In this document: positions 11,401 to 23,200 of the stretch, piece by piece
Position numbering within the stretch: position 1 is the stretch's first letter
Layout of the letters: each line of letters starts with the position of its first letter
From: Symbiodinium natans
Taxonomy: Eukaryota; Sar; Dinophyceae; Suessiales; Symbiodiniaceae
Reading direction: 5' to 3'
DNA: 64,000 bases
Assembly: GCA_905221605.1 (NCBI GenBank)
Contig: CAJNDS010002826.1
Coordinates: forward strand, 129,501 to 193,500
Notes under the pieces: generated by a model
Database searches by the model: none
The model's input: the letters and a program-made list of their open reading frames with translations, nothing else
What the model was told of the DNA's origin: nothing
Translations under genes and position numbers: made by a program

Positions 11401-14400
11401 CTCTTTCTGGAAGGCCTTCGAGAATGAGCTTGGTGTGCAGTCGCCTTTTGGCTTCTGGGACCCCATCGGCTTCACTGCCGACGGTGACGTCGACGCCTTC
11501 AAGCGCCGCCGTGCAACCGAGCTCAAGCACGGCCGAATTGCAACCTGCCAGTATTTGAGCTTCTCTTTGAGCCACGCGAAGAGTGAAGACCTTCGTTGTT
11601 CCTACCTCCCCCCCTCCTCGGACAAATGCATGTAAGGCGATGCTTGCAACGATGGGTTACATGACTCCAGAGAAACTCGGATGAAGCCGTTGTCATGAAA
11701 GCATCCGTCACGTTTCCACGTTTGTAAATCATCCTCGGGTTGCAGGTTGCACAGTCTCGTAAGGCTGGTGGGCGTGGGCCTTGTTTTTTCAAGATGCGTT
11801 GTTGAGCATGCCTTTCTGTGAATGTTGTGGTGGCCGGCTGGGTACACAAAGAAGGACTGAGTGATGACAGTGCTGCGAGTGCTTTGTTGAGACTTTGCTG
11901 AGGATCACTGGCAAGTTCCCAGGCTACTTGTCCCCGTCCATGGACATCAAATTCGCAGACGTCCCGAACGGCCTTGCGGCCATCAGCAAGGTGCCTGTGG
12001 CAGGCTGGGCGCAGATTTTGGCCTACATGTCCTTCTGCGAGATCTCTCAGAAGCAGGACCCCGGTACCAAGCCTTACGACGGGGACTTCGGCTGGAAGGT
12101 GCTCACCTCCGACGATCCGGAGATCAAGAAGAAGAAGTTGAACTCCGAGCTTGCCAACGGCCGCCTGGCCATGGTGGGCATCATTGGCCTCTTCTTCCAG
12201 GATGGAATCACTGGATCCCCCTGGGGCTACTGGGCCGGCAACCCCAGCTCTTTCTGGAAGGCCTTCGAGAATGAGCTTGGTGTGCAGTCGCCTTTTGGCT
12301 TCTGGGACCCCATCGGCTTCACTGCCGACGGTGACGTCGACGCCTTCAAGCGCCGCCGTGCAACCGAGCTCAAGCACGGCCGAATTGCAACCTGCCAGTA
12401 TTTGAGCTTCTCTTTGAGCCACGCGAAGAGTGAAGACCTTCGTTGTTCCTACCTCCCCCCCTCCTCGGACAAATGCATGTAAGGCGATGCTTGCAACGAT
12501 GGGTTACATGACTCCAGAGAAACTCGGATGAAGCCGTTGTCACGAAAGCATCCGTCACGTTTCCACGTTTGTAAATCATCCTCGGGTTGCAGGTTGCACA
12601 GTCTCGTAAGGCTGGTGGGCGTGGGCCTTGTTTTTTCAAGATGCGTTGTTGAGCATGCCTTTCTGTGAATGTTGTGGTGGCCGGCTGGGTACACAAAGAA
12701 GGACTGAGTGATGACAGTGCTGCGAGTGCTTTGTTGAGACTTTGCTGAGGATCACTGGCAAGTTCCCAGGCTACTTGTCCCCGTCCATGGACATCAAGTT
12801 CGCAGACGTCCCGAACGGCCTTGCGGCCATCAGCAAGGTGCCTGTGGCAGGCTGGGCGCAGATTTTGGCCTACATGTCCTTCTGCGAGATCTCTCAGAAG
12901 CAGGACCCCGGTACCAAGCCTTACGACGGGGACTTCGGCTGGAAGGTGCTCACCTCCGACGATCCGGAGATCAAGAAGAAGAAGTTGAACTCCGAGCTTG
13001 CCAACGGCCGCCTGGCCATGGTGGGCATCATTGGCCTCTTCTTCCAGGATGGAATCACTGGATCCCCCTGGGGCTACTGGGCCGGCAACCCCAGCTCTTT
13101 CTGGAAGGCCTTCGAGAATGAGCTTGGTGTGCAGTCGCCTTTTGGCTTCTGGGACCCCATCGGCTTCACTGCCGACGGTGACGTCGACGCCTTCAAGCGC
13201 CGCCGTGCAACCGAGCTCAAGCACGGCCGAATTGCAACCTGCCAGTATTTGAGCTTCTCTTTGAGCCACGCGAAGAGTGAAGACCTTCGTTGTTCCTACC
13301 TCCCCCCCTCCTCGGACAAATGCATGTAAGGCGATGCTTGCAACGATGGGTTACATGACTCCAGAGAAACTCGGATGAAGCCGTTGTCATGAAAGCATCC
13401 GTCACGTTTCCACGTTTGTAAATCATCCTCGGGTTGCAGGTTGCACAGTCTCGTAAGGCTGGTGGGCGTGGGCCTTGTTTTTTCAAGATGCGTTGTTGAG
13501 CATGCCTTTCTGTGAATGTTGTGGTGGCCGGCTGGGTACACAAAGAAGGACTGAGTGATGACAGGGCTGCGAGTGCTTTGTGGAGAGTGTGCTGAGGATC
13601 ACTGGCAAGTTCCCAGGATACTTGTCCCCGTCCATGGACATCAAGTTCGCCGACGTCCCGAACGGCCTTGCGGCCATCAGCAAGGTGCCTGTGGCAGGCT
13701 GGGCGCAGATTTTGGCCTACATGTCCTTCTGCGAGATCTCTCAGAAGCAGGACCCCGGTACCAAGCCTTACGACGGGGACTTCGGCTGGAAGGTGCTCAC
13801 CTCCGACGATCCGGAGATCAAGAAGAAGAAGTTGAACTCCGAGCTTGCCAACGGCCGCCTGGCCATGGTGGGCATCATTGGCCTCTTCTTCCAGGATGGA
13901 ATCACTGGATCCCCCTGGGGCTACTGGGCCGGCAACCCCAGCTCTTTCTGGAAGGCGGAATCCTTTCTGTTTGCATGGGAATGGAACTTCTGCTTCAGGA
14001 TCACGGGTCTTGAAGTTCTTGTGCTCTCTGCAGCGCCCTCTGTCATGATCACACTGCAGGGCAATGTCCGCGTCCTTGTTCAGCCCCTGTACGGCCGAAT
14101 AAGCCCTGAACTTAATGGACAGGCTGAGGCTTAGTCTTCAGGCAGAAATTTCGGAATCGGCAAAGATCACCGTACGAGGCGTAGGCTCAGCAAGACCACT
14201 GCGAACATCGGCAGGCGTTCGAGAGTGAGCTCGGCGTGCAGGCGCCCGTGGGTTTCTGGGATCCCGCCGGCCTTAGCAACTTGGCTGGCGCAGAGTTTGT
14301 GAGGGCGAAAGGGATGTTTGGGGCAGAGGGGATTACACGGGTGACGACGAGGTGGTTCCGGAGATGTTGACAACTTTAGGAGTTCTTTGCTGCTCTGGTG

Positions 14401-16489
14401 AACGGTGCAGGCAAAAGGGGCAGGGTTGGGCGTGCCTTGGCAGCCCGCAGAAGCTCCCAGGAGCTTCCGCCTCCCCAGGTGCGGACGGCAGCGTCGAGAA
14501 CTTCAAGCGCCGACGGGCCACGGAGCTCAAGCACGGGCGCATTGCGACTGGGCGGAGTCCTAAACATGGCAGAGTTTTGCGCCAGTTTCGGGGGTGGGGG
14601 GATAACACCAGGTTTACATTGTTTTTGGTTGTGAGGCCGTCAGCTTGACGGGTTTCCAAGGTCGTGATGAGAGCTTTGAAGTCCGAATGGCACCTTACCA
14701 GTTAAAGAAACAATCTTGATTGAAGCCTAAATCTAAATCCTGCATTGCATGGTGTTCAAAGACCTCGGTCGGGCTTTGCCAAAGGCCTAAACTCGGGCTA
14801 CCAAAGCGTGCCGTCGACTGAGATTTTGCACCGAAAGGCCCTTGAGATGAACGTATTAATCATATTAATATGGCCATCGTCACCCGAGCAAAGAAGTTAC
14901 ACTCGTCTCAGAGGCATGCTCGGAGAAGATTTCGCTTCCACTTCGTTCCGCTACCTGAGCCTTGCGCCCTCAAAAAAAGAGACAGTTGAAGATTAGCAGG
15001 AGTTCTCGAGACCCTTCGAAGCACTTCAGGCGATGTTGGCCACGATGGGTTACATCACGCCGGAGCAACGTGGCATGAGTGTGGGGTTCAGTGGCTTAGT
15101 TGCTTTGTCATAACCTATTCAATGTGCTTAGGTTTATAGTAGTAGGATCAAGGTAAAATCACGACTTTTCGTGTCTTTTCATAGGGTCCGAAAAGATCGC
15201 CCAACAAAAGCCACTTGTCCAATAAAAGCCAGTCCACATGCCTGTCGTAAAGGTCTCAGAAGGTTGCCCTTTACAAGGATGAAATGGCGCGAAGCCAGGG
15301 CTGATTTCCAAAAACTCCCAAGTGCCGGTCAGAGACTCAGCCAGCCTCAACCAGCCTCTCTCTATCCTCTCTCTGAGGATCACGGGGAAGTTCCCGGGAT
15401 ATCTGAGCCCCTCGGCGGGGCTCAAGTTCGCCGACGTGCCCAACGGCCTGGCCGCCATCTCCAAGGTGCAGACGAGAGTTTTGTGAGAGACAGAGAAGTT
15501 ACCTCTGAGATGCTTATGAGAGATCTAAGAGAGAGGCTTCTACTATTCTACTATGGATATGAGTGAAATGGCCCCGCTGAAAAGAGGTGCCGCAGGCCGG
15601 TTGGGGTCAGATCCTCCTCTACATGGCCTACTGCGAGGCAGGCTCAGCCTTTGACCCTTTCTTCGATGCTCTCCTCCTCTCTTTGCGTCTCTTTGCGTCT
15701 CTTTGCGTCTTTGGTGGTGCCTGGGGAGGGTGTGTGTTGGGCCTTTTCTTCTTCCTTTTTTTTTTGGAGCTGTTTGCAACGGTTTGGCTGCCTTTTGGGA
15801 GCCGGGTTCTTCTCTCGAAGCGGAGGCCTCACAGACACAGGAGCCGGGGACCGCAGCCTACGCTGGCGACTTCGGCTTCAAAGTCTTGACCTCCAGCGAC
15901 CCCGCTGAGAAGACCAAGAAACTGAACCTTGGGCTTCTGATGGGTTTCTGTGCCGCTGGTTGTTTTCTCGGGTTTCTTCCTCCTGACTAGAACAGGGGGG
16001 GGAGGGGGGAGGGTGGCAGCTACGATGGTCTAAGTAAGTGCCCAGGAGTGCAGAGTTGGCAAACGGCCGGCTGGCGATGATGGCCATCATTGGCATGCTC
16101 CTGGACTGCATCACTTGCTAACCTTTTGGAGGCAATTCCATGGCCCTCTTTCGGGCTACATGATCAGAGACCGCCTCGTAACACGGAGCCCAAAACGAAC
16201 CAGCATCCCAGAGTACTGGCCATGTATGTGTTTTTTCTTTCGGGGATTGAGGAATTGGGAACACAAGTGCCTGTTACGTCGCGGATGAGCCAACCAGCAC
16301 TTTGCACTGTTGTGGTTTCCGCTCAGCGCGCGCGAGAGATTCTGCACGATTCTGCAGAGCAGTCGCGTTGCTTAGTGTGACCTTGCTTTCTGGCTCATGG
16401 CACCGAGGTTCTTTCAGGATGGACTGACAGGATCCGCTTGGGGCGATTGGGCCAACTACACGGCATCGCCGCTCCGAGCTGCCCAGTGA
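6972..16489 (+). CDS. Chlorophyll a-c binding (LHC) polyprotein LHC-B, five modules, start codon unresolved
   Basis: Exons: 6972-7027, 7927-7990, 8400-8446, 9124-9135, 9488-9511, 10105-10143, 10604-10702, 10824-10858, 11056-11539, 11637-11671, 11903-12386, 12484-12518, 12750-13233, 13331-13365, 13597-13954, 14215-14275, 14479-14543, 15030-15064, 15378-15465, 15587-15637, 15826-15923, 16046-16096 and 16408-16489. The spliced frame is open for 940 codons. A bipartite plastid leader precedes four modules of the SMDIKFADV class, joined by GNPSSFWK-A, and one module of the SAGLKFADV class that ends SPLRAAQ and then TGA. Each module has TELKHGR in helix 1 and ELANGR in helix 3. The exon layout matches LHC-C exon for exon wherever both have the module. 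No ATG lies in frame upstream in the first exon, so a further 5' exon or an altered start is likely. Confidence 0.88.
8094..8150. repeat. TG/CG dinucleotide microsatellite
   Basis: A (TG)n run passes into alternating purine-pyrimidine CGCG-rich sequence, inside intron 2 of LHC-B. It can adopt Z-DNA in principle. Confidence 0.85.
9124..9135 (+). CDS. Candidate 12-nt microexon of LHC-B (LRGK)
   Basis: The block GCAGCTTCGTGGCAAGGACGG is shared by this intron and by the equivalent LHC-C intron (37090-37101). The 12 nt lie between an AG acceptor and a GA donor and are phase 0 on both sides, so inclusion keeps the frame. The surrounding sequence is not otherwise conserved between the two genes. 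Confidence 0.6.
9488..9511 (+). CDS. Candidate 24-nt microexon of LHC-B (ASQTRKSQ)
   Basis: The 24 nt follow an AG and precede a GT donor. In LHC-C the homologous 24 nt (37540-37563, ASQSRKSQ) follow AG and precede a GC donor. Three of the four differences fall at third positions or give Thr/Ser exchange. The phase is 0 on both sides. It would sit just before VVVSAFENELG, the start of module 1. Confidence 0.65.
11056..13596 (+). repeat. Three tandem 847-bp LHC units in LHC-B
   Basis: Units start at 11056, 11903 and 12750, exactly 847 bp apart, and differ by only a handful of bases, introns included. A partial fourth copy begins at 13597. Each has a 484-nt exon, a 97-nt intron, a 35-nt exon and a 231-nt intron. 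The 231-nt intron starts GA (GAAACTCGG), the 97-nt intron GC. Confidence 0.95.
14215..16489 (+). CDS. Last LHC module of LHC-B (SPLR class), eight or more introns
   Basis: This module is split over nine exons (14215-14275 onwards) with the same lengths (61, 65, 35, 88, 51, 98, 51 nt) as module 2 of LHC-C at 40237-42401, though the introns differ in length and sequence. It opens AFESELGVQAPVGFWDP, has TELKHGR and ELANGR, and finishes with FFQDGLTGSAWGDWANY, SPLR, then AAQ and TGA at 16487-16489. The stop makes LHC-B shorter than LHC-C and deprives it of the terminal module. Confidence 0.85.
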
Positions 16490-17839
16490 GCCTCAGTGAG
16501 CGAACTGGTGATGAAGAGGAACTAGGCTTAGGAGAAACATTTTGAAACGGAGTTTCCTGGTCTACGCCGGCTTTGTGTACATGGCTCGGAATTGTGTGAG
16601 GCGGTTTTTCCAGTGAGATTTCAACTTTCAAGGCCCGGTAGCGACCGTGCCATTTCACCGCAGCTTACAGCTGCCACGGCACCACACTCCAGGTGCATCC
16701 CTGAGCCATAAACAGCCAGCTAAGGATCCTGGGCAGCTGTTACTTACCCCAACCCACCTCGTCACCGGCCCTGAAGCCCTCGAAGACCCTCGAAGACTTT
16801 TCGTTTACTTTCGAAGACTATGTCTAAGAATGGAATCCCGTAGGCAAAAGTGATTTAAGGAGCTGTCCGCGAAAGCGGGGCCCCGCCATGGCCCGAATTG
16901 GGGCTCAGTGTACAAAGACATGGACCCAAAACAACAACGTGCCCAGCGCCTCGCAAATAAGGTGCGCCGCCCGTTAGCAGGGTTTTTGCAGGGTACTCGG
17001 CCTTGCGATTTCGGGGCTTGGGGACTCATTTCTTAGGCCATTCTTTGGGCCATTTAGGACCATGTGATGGAAAGAGGGTTTCCGTTTGGGGCTTCGCGGC
17101 TGAGGTTTCGGGTGTTTTTGGGTGCAGGCCTCGAAGCCTCACAAGGTGGCCCCTCGAAGCCAGGCCCGAAACTTGCCATGGGAAGCACTCGGAGGCTTGA
17201 GCCTGTGGCCCCAGATTGTTGAAGTGTGCAAGGACTGCATAGTTGCGCTTCCTCGCAGCCCTTTGGAGACTCCTGTACAGAGTCGGGGCGGCCGAGTAGG
17301 CCCTCTTAGTCTTCGTGTTTTTTAATACCTATTTTCCAGTCGGTGCTAAAAATGCCCTCCAGCCGGAGCCCCAGATGGCTTCCCAGAGAGCTGCGAAGGG
17401 CTTCGTGGGGCTAAGATCCATGGGAGAAGACAGCAAGACCTTTGGATATTTAATACATCCTCTTTTGGGAGGGGCCAGCCTAGACTTGAAGAGAGCTTCA
17501 ATGGGGGCATTTGTGGGCATTCGTGGTTGCGAGGTGTTGGAGCTCCCGGGCTTCACAGGAAGCCTTTGAGACCCTGCGCCCTCTCTGATGCCCTGTACCA
17601 ACAGTTTGGCCTGCAGGTCCCCAGCAGAAAATCCGACTTCCAGATTCCGAAGCCTCAGCTCTCAACCCAAGAAAGCCCAAAACTGCAGAACTTTCAAGTG
17701 CTGCAAACTCCTAAACTCACTATCCGGTTAAGCTAAGCCGGAAGACCCGAGCTTTAGACTCTGCCAGCCTCGCTGGGGTTCGCACGTTCGCACGCATTAG
17801 CTTAATCTGGTTGTCGTTCTTCTTCTTGCAAGATTGGAG
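16490..17839. other. Spacer between LHC-B and LHC-C, no gene seen
   Basis: No exon-like block shared with the LHC-A to LHC-B spacer could be found by eye. The frames present are short and unrelated to anything recognised. Confidence 0.45.
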
Positions 17840-17891
17840 TTCTTCTTTTCCTTCTTCCTCTTCTTCTTATTGTCAGTTAGCAGTCACAAGT
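17840..17891 (+). promoter_or_regulatory. Candidate spliced-leader acceptor upstream of LHC-C
   Basis: A long CT-rich tract (17840-17869) is followed by TCAGTTAG ending at 17880, then 11 nt to the ATG at 17892. Dinoflagellate mRNAs receive a trans-spliced leader at such AG sites. The site is inferred from position and composition only. Confidence 0.4.
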
Positions 17892-20223
17892 ATGCACAGA
17901 GGTCAAAAGACTACCCTGGCCGTCGCGGCGGGCGCGGCGGCCACTTTGGCCTCCACGGCGCGCTGGTTGCAGCTGGCTTGAGGGATTTACCAACTTTAGG
18001 GTTGCTTGAGGGAGTCTTGAGGGCCAGTTTGCTCAAAAGCAGAACCCCCGCAGTGGATCGCCGCGGTTCCCCGTTGAACCTCAGAGAGCAAAGGAAGGTT
18101 CTTCACACTTCCTAGGTCACTGGAGAATGTTTTTGTCCTGGGCCCAGGCCTTCGTGCAAAGCGGCCCATCAGCCCAGGCCATCCGGGCATTTGGGCAAGA
18201 GGGCCAGAGGGTTCCACCACCTTGCCGTCAGGGGGCGGAGGGTGTGGTTTAGGGATCCTTTCACCAGCTTTGGCGATGAAGTCTACTGGGGTTTCGGGGT
18301 TTCTGCTCTAAGCAGTTTACCTAGCTAAGGCTGCTAAGGACTACGCTCATTCCTGCCTCGATAAATTCAATAGCACGACGCATCGCGTTAGAGGAGTTGC
18401 AGTCTTGTTTGTTTGTTTGTCTTACAGTAGATGCAACCATTCCACTACTTGCTGTTGACTACTTGCAAATGATGATGGTGATGATGGTGATAACGATGAC
18501 GATGACTTGCGCAGGCGTCATCCACCCATGTCCCGCGCTGGTGCTGGAGCATGCAAGTGCGTTCACCGTTGTGCGTTCTAATTAGCCGAATCCTTGGCCC
18601 GGCTTGAAGATCTTTTTAGTTGATAAGCGGGGATCCCCGACTCGGGCCCAGGACAGAACCTCGTTAAACCCAGCGCGTTAACCTGCGTAACAAGCAAGCA
18701 GTGGCCAGTGCCCAACAGTGTTGATAATCTCGGAAACCCTCCTGCAATCAAAAGGTGGATGGCCCAAGAATGTCGGTGTTGTGACGACCCAACAGGCTTT
18801 ACGCCGAAGTGATCACTCCTTGTGCGGGCGTGCCAAGAACTTTTCTGTTGAAATGCACGTGTGCACATGCTACCCATGAATGGTTCCTTACTTTTGCAGT
18901 CTGGCCCTGCGCATGTTCACTGAACATAATGTTGCACCCCCAACAGTATACACTGGAGATTGGCGTCGCGCCTGCGCAAGGGCGACTCGCGGATATGGAT
19001 AACTGGAAAAAACTGAGCTTGACAAGTCCCACATAGCCCTAAACAACTTCATAAACCTTGACCCTAAAAATCCTTTCTTTCGAAAACCATGACCTCAAAA
19101 AATCCGAACATTGTTAGAGCCTGCAAACCCTAAGCCTGCGACCCTATTACCTCCAGAAGCCTTGAGCCCTGTGAACCATCGGGGCCCTTAACCCTAAAGT
19201 GTGTCTTATAAGCCCCAGAAGGCGAAAACCCTACAAACCTTAAGCCCCATTGACCCCAAAATCTTTCAAGCTTATGAGCTCCTAAAATCCTGAGCCTTAT
19301 GAGTGCTGTCACCCAAAGCCGGCGACACGCCCAAGACACACACGGGCATAGATGGGCATAGTACGGGTGGCGGGTGCAGGGTCCGTTTTTGTTTTTGTCG
19401 GACAGGGCCTGGAGGCAACAAGGTGCGACAAAGACAAAAAGAGCAGCAGCAAGAACAATGCGAAGTTCTAGTTCAGGTCCGAAAAGGGAGCTAAAAGAAT
19501 GAAGAGAAATTCAGTTACAAATGCCCATAATGCAACTTTCAACTTTGATGAAGCAGTGTGTAGATGCGTTGCCAAAACGGCTTAAGGAGCGGAATTTCCT
19601 ACAACAGATCTTCGCATCCCCAAGCCATCCAAAATCCCTTAAGCCGAAATTTTCCCAACGTGGAGAAGAAGGCTGCCCCCGAGAGAAGCAGCGTGCATCT
19701 GCGCGGCCGAGCTGCGGCACAGCCAAGTGCTACAGGCGCATCCCACGGGTCGGGTAGTTGGGCTCTAAAATTCAGGACCCTGTCGAATGAAATTGCACGT
19801 TGGGGTTCAGGATTCCATCTTGGGTTTATCATACTTGCACAGCCTTGAAACATACTAGCTCCTCTTGGCAGGGTCCAGTCTAAGAAGTCCAGGACCACCG
19901 GTTTCGGCATCCCGGTCAACTTGGGTGGCGGGGGGGGGGGGGGGTTGGAATTCGATAGGTAATTCTGGTTTGTTAGAAATGTTGGTAATCTAGCGATGCG
20001 CAAGACTCCTGGCTGGCCCTCAAGCATCAAGCTCTCGCGGCGCATGTACCGACGGTGCTGCGGTATGCATGACATCAGAGGGCCTGCTCACTTGTATCTC
20101 ATTTCTTGCGCGCTGCCTGCACCATAAACACCCCAAGGCAAGCGGCAAGCAAACATTAGCCTGTGGCTCCGCCAAGGTAGCGCCCCAAGCCTTGCTGGCT
20201 GCACAGTCGCAGCTACCGCATCA
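17892..20223 (+). CDS. Leader-peptide exons 1-3 of LHC-C
   Basis: Exon 1 (17892-17957) encodes MHRGQKTTLAVAAG and an Ala/Thr run. Exon 2 (19672-19735) encodes AAPERSSVHLRGRAAAQPSA. Exon 3 (20177-20223) encodes SAPSLAGCTVAATAS. Lengths (from 17902: 56, 64, 47 nt) and phases equal those of LHC-B. The introns start GC (17958, 19736, 20224). Confidence 0.75.
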
Positions 20224-23200
20224 GCCACTCAGCGCTTTGGTGGTTCATCGACACAGACACTGCACACACACATATGACTTTGTCTAACATATTACATTGT
20301 GTTATACAGTGTTCTATACTCTGATCTTTTGTTCTTGTTGTTATTATGATTATCTTCCTGTTCCCGCTCCTGCTCGATTCTATATGGCGATAAACGACCA
20401 TACATGTATACATATATATATATATGTATGTATATATATATATATATATATAATATATATATGGTACCCCCCCCCCCCCCCCAGTGACCTACCCTTTTTC
20501 GCCTTGTCTCAAGTCACCCAGCTGCACTGCAAGCAAACTCGGTGTGCAAGATAGCGTATTTCCTAGGGCGTAGACTAAAATACAACTAAAATCGCATACA
20601 CGGGACAGTAGAAAAACCAAAAATAGCAAAACCAAAAAAAAACAAAAAATCTAAGAGCCTCCGGCTCAAGCCGCCGACCCCGCTGGAGCATAGTTGAGAG
20701 GTCTAAACCCGCTCGCATGGTTCAAAGATCATCCCAGCCTGCTCGGCAGAGTTCTGTGAAACGTTTGGGGGGGGGTAGGGGGTAGCAGCAGGGGGGGGGG
20801 GGGGTGGGTGGGGGGGGGGGGGGGGGTGGGGGGGGGGGTGGGGGGGGTGGGGGGGGGGGTGGGGGGGGGTGGGGGTGGGGGGGGGTGGGGGGTGGGGGGG
20901 GGGTGGGGGGGGTGGGGGTGGGGGGGGGTGGGGGGGGGGGGGGGGGGGGGGTGTAAGAAGGAAAAATATGTATAATGCGGTTTGGCCCTGGTTTGGCCCT
21001 GGGACTTTAATATTTTAATGTTCGGTGGATCTGGCCCTGGACTTTAATATTTTAATATTCAAGGCTTGACTTTAATATTAAAATATTAAAATATTAAAGT
21101 CCTGGGGTCTCTGGCCAGGCCTGAGGCAGAAAAGGACTTTAATATTAAAATATTAAAGTTTTTTAAATATTAAAGTCCCGGGCCGGACTTTAATATTTTA
21201 ATATTCAAGGCTTGACTTTAATATTAATATTAAAAATATTAAAATATTAAAGTCCTGGGGTCTCTGGCCAGGCCTGAGGCAGAAAAGGACTTTAATATTA
21301 AAATATTAAAGTTTTTTAAATATTAAAGTCCCGGGCCGGACTTTAATATTTTAATATTCAAGGCTTGACTTTAATATTAAAATTTAAAATATTAAAATAT
21401 TAAAGTCCTGGGGTCTCTGGCCAGGCCTGAGGCAGAAAAGGACTTTAATATTAAAATATTAAAGTTTTTTAAATATTAAAGTCCCGGGCCGGACTTTAAT
21501 ATTTTAATATTCAAGGCTTGACTTTAATATTAAAATATTAAAATATCAAAGTCCTGGGGTCTCTGGCCAGGCCTGAGGCAGAAAAGGACTTTAATATTAA
21601 GGACTTTCATATTAAAATATTAAAGTTTTTTAAATATTAAAGTCCCGGGCCGGACTTTAATATTTTAATATTCAAGGCTTGACTTTAATATTAAAATATT
21701 AAAATATTAAAGTCCTGGGGTCTCTGGCCAGGCCTGAGGCAGAAAAGGACTTTAATATTAAAATATTAAAGTTTTTTAATACTAAAGTCCCCGGCCGGAC
21801 TTTAATATTTTAATATTCAAGGCTTGACTTTAATATTAAAATATTAAAATATTAAAGTCCTGGGGTCTCTGGCCAGGCCTGAGGCAGAAAAGGACTTTAA
21901 TATTAAAATATTAAAGTTTTTAAATATTAAAGTCCCGGGCCGGACTTTAATATTTTAATATTCAAGGCTTGACTTTAATATTAAAATATTAAAATATTAA
22001 AGTCCTGGGGTCTCTGGCCGGGCCTGAGGCACGGGACTTTATTATTTAAAAAACTTTAATATTTTAATATTAAAGTCCTTTTCTGCCTCAGGCCTGGCCA
22101 GAGACCCCAGGACTTTAATATTTTAATATTTTAATATTAAAGTCAAGCCTTGAATATTAAAATATTAAAGTCCGGCCCGGGACTTTAATATTTAAAAACT
22201 TTAATATTTTAATGTGAAAATCCTTCTCTGCCTCAGTCCTGGCCAGAGACCCCAGGACTTTAATATTTTAATATTTTAATATTTTAATATTTTAATATTT
22301 TAATATTTTAATATTAAAGTCAAGCCTTGAATATTAAAATATTAAAGTCCGGCCCGGGACTTTAATATTTAAAAAACTTTAATATTTTAATATTAAAGTT
22401 CTTTTCTGCCTCAGGCCTGGCCAGAGACCCCAGGACTTTAATATTTCAATATTTTAATATTAAAGTCAAGCCTTGAATATTAAAATATTAAAGTCCGGCC
22501 CGGGACTTTAATATTTAAAAAACTTTAATATTTTAATATTAAAGTCCTTTTCTGCCTCAGGCCTGGCCAGAGACCCCAGGACTTTGATATTTTAATATTT
22601 TAATATTAAAGTCAAGCCTTGAATATTAAAATATTAAAGTCCGGCCGGGGACTTTAATATTTAAAAACTTTAATATTTTAATATGAAAATCCTTTTCTGC
22701 CTCAGGCCTGGCCAGAGACCCCAGGACTTTAATATTTTAATATTTTAATATTAAAGTCAAGCCTTGAATATTAAAATATTAAAGTCCGGCCCGGGACTTT
22801 AATATTTAAAAAACTTTAATATTTTAATATTAAAGTCCTTTTCTGCCTCAGGCCTGGCCAGAGACCCCAGGACTTTAATATTTTAATATTTTAATATTAA
22901 AGTCAAGCCTTGAATATTAAAATATTAAAGTCCGGCCCGGGACTTTAATATTTAAAAAACTTTAATATTTTAATATTAAAGTCCTTTTCTGCCTCAGGCC
23001 TGGCCAGAGACCCCAGGACTTTAATATTTTAATATTTTAATATTAAAGTCAAGCCTTGAATATTAAAATATTAAAGTCCGGCCCGGGACTTTAATATTTA
23101 AAAAACTTTAATATTTTAATATTAAAGTCCTTTTCTGCCTCAGGCCTGGCCGGAGACCCCAGGACTTTAATATTTTAATATTTTTAATATTTTAATATTA

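Noticed and set aside
11523-13269. Minus-strand frames of about 299 codons
   Set aside because: They are antisense to the tandem LHC exons and repeat with the 847-bp period. The plus strand carries the recognised protein.
18506-18978. Possible element bounded by CTTGCGCAGGCG and CGCCTGCGCAAG
   Set aside because: There is only a 12-bp inverted match with no target duplication. It may be chance.
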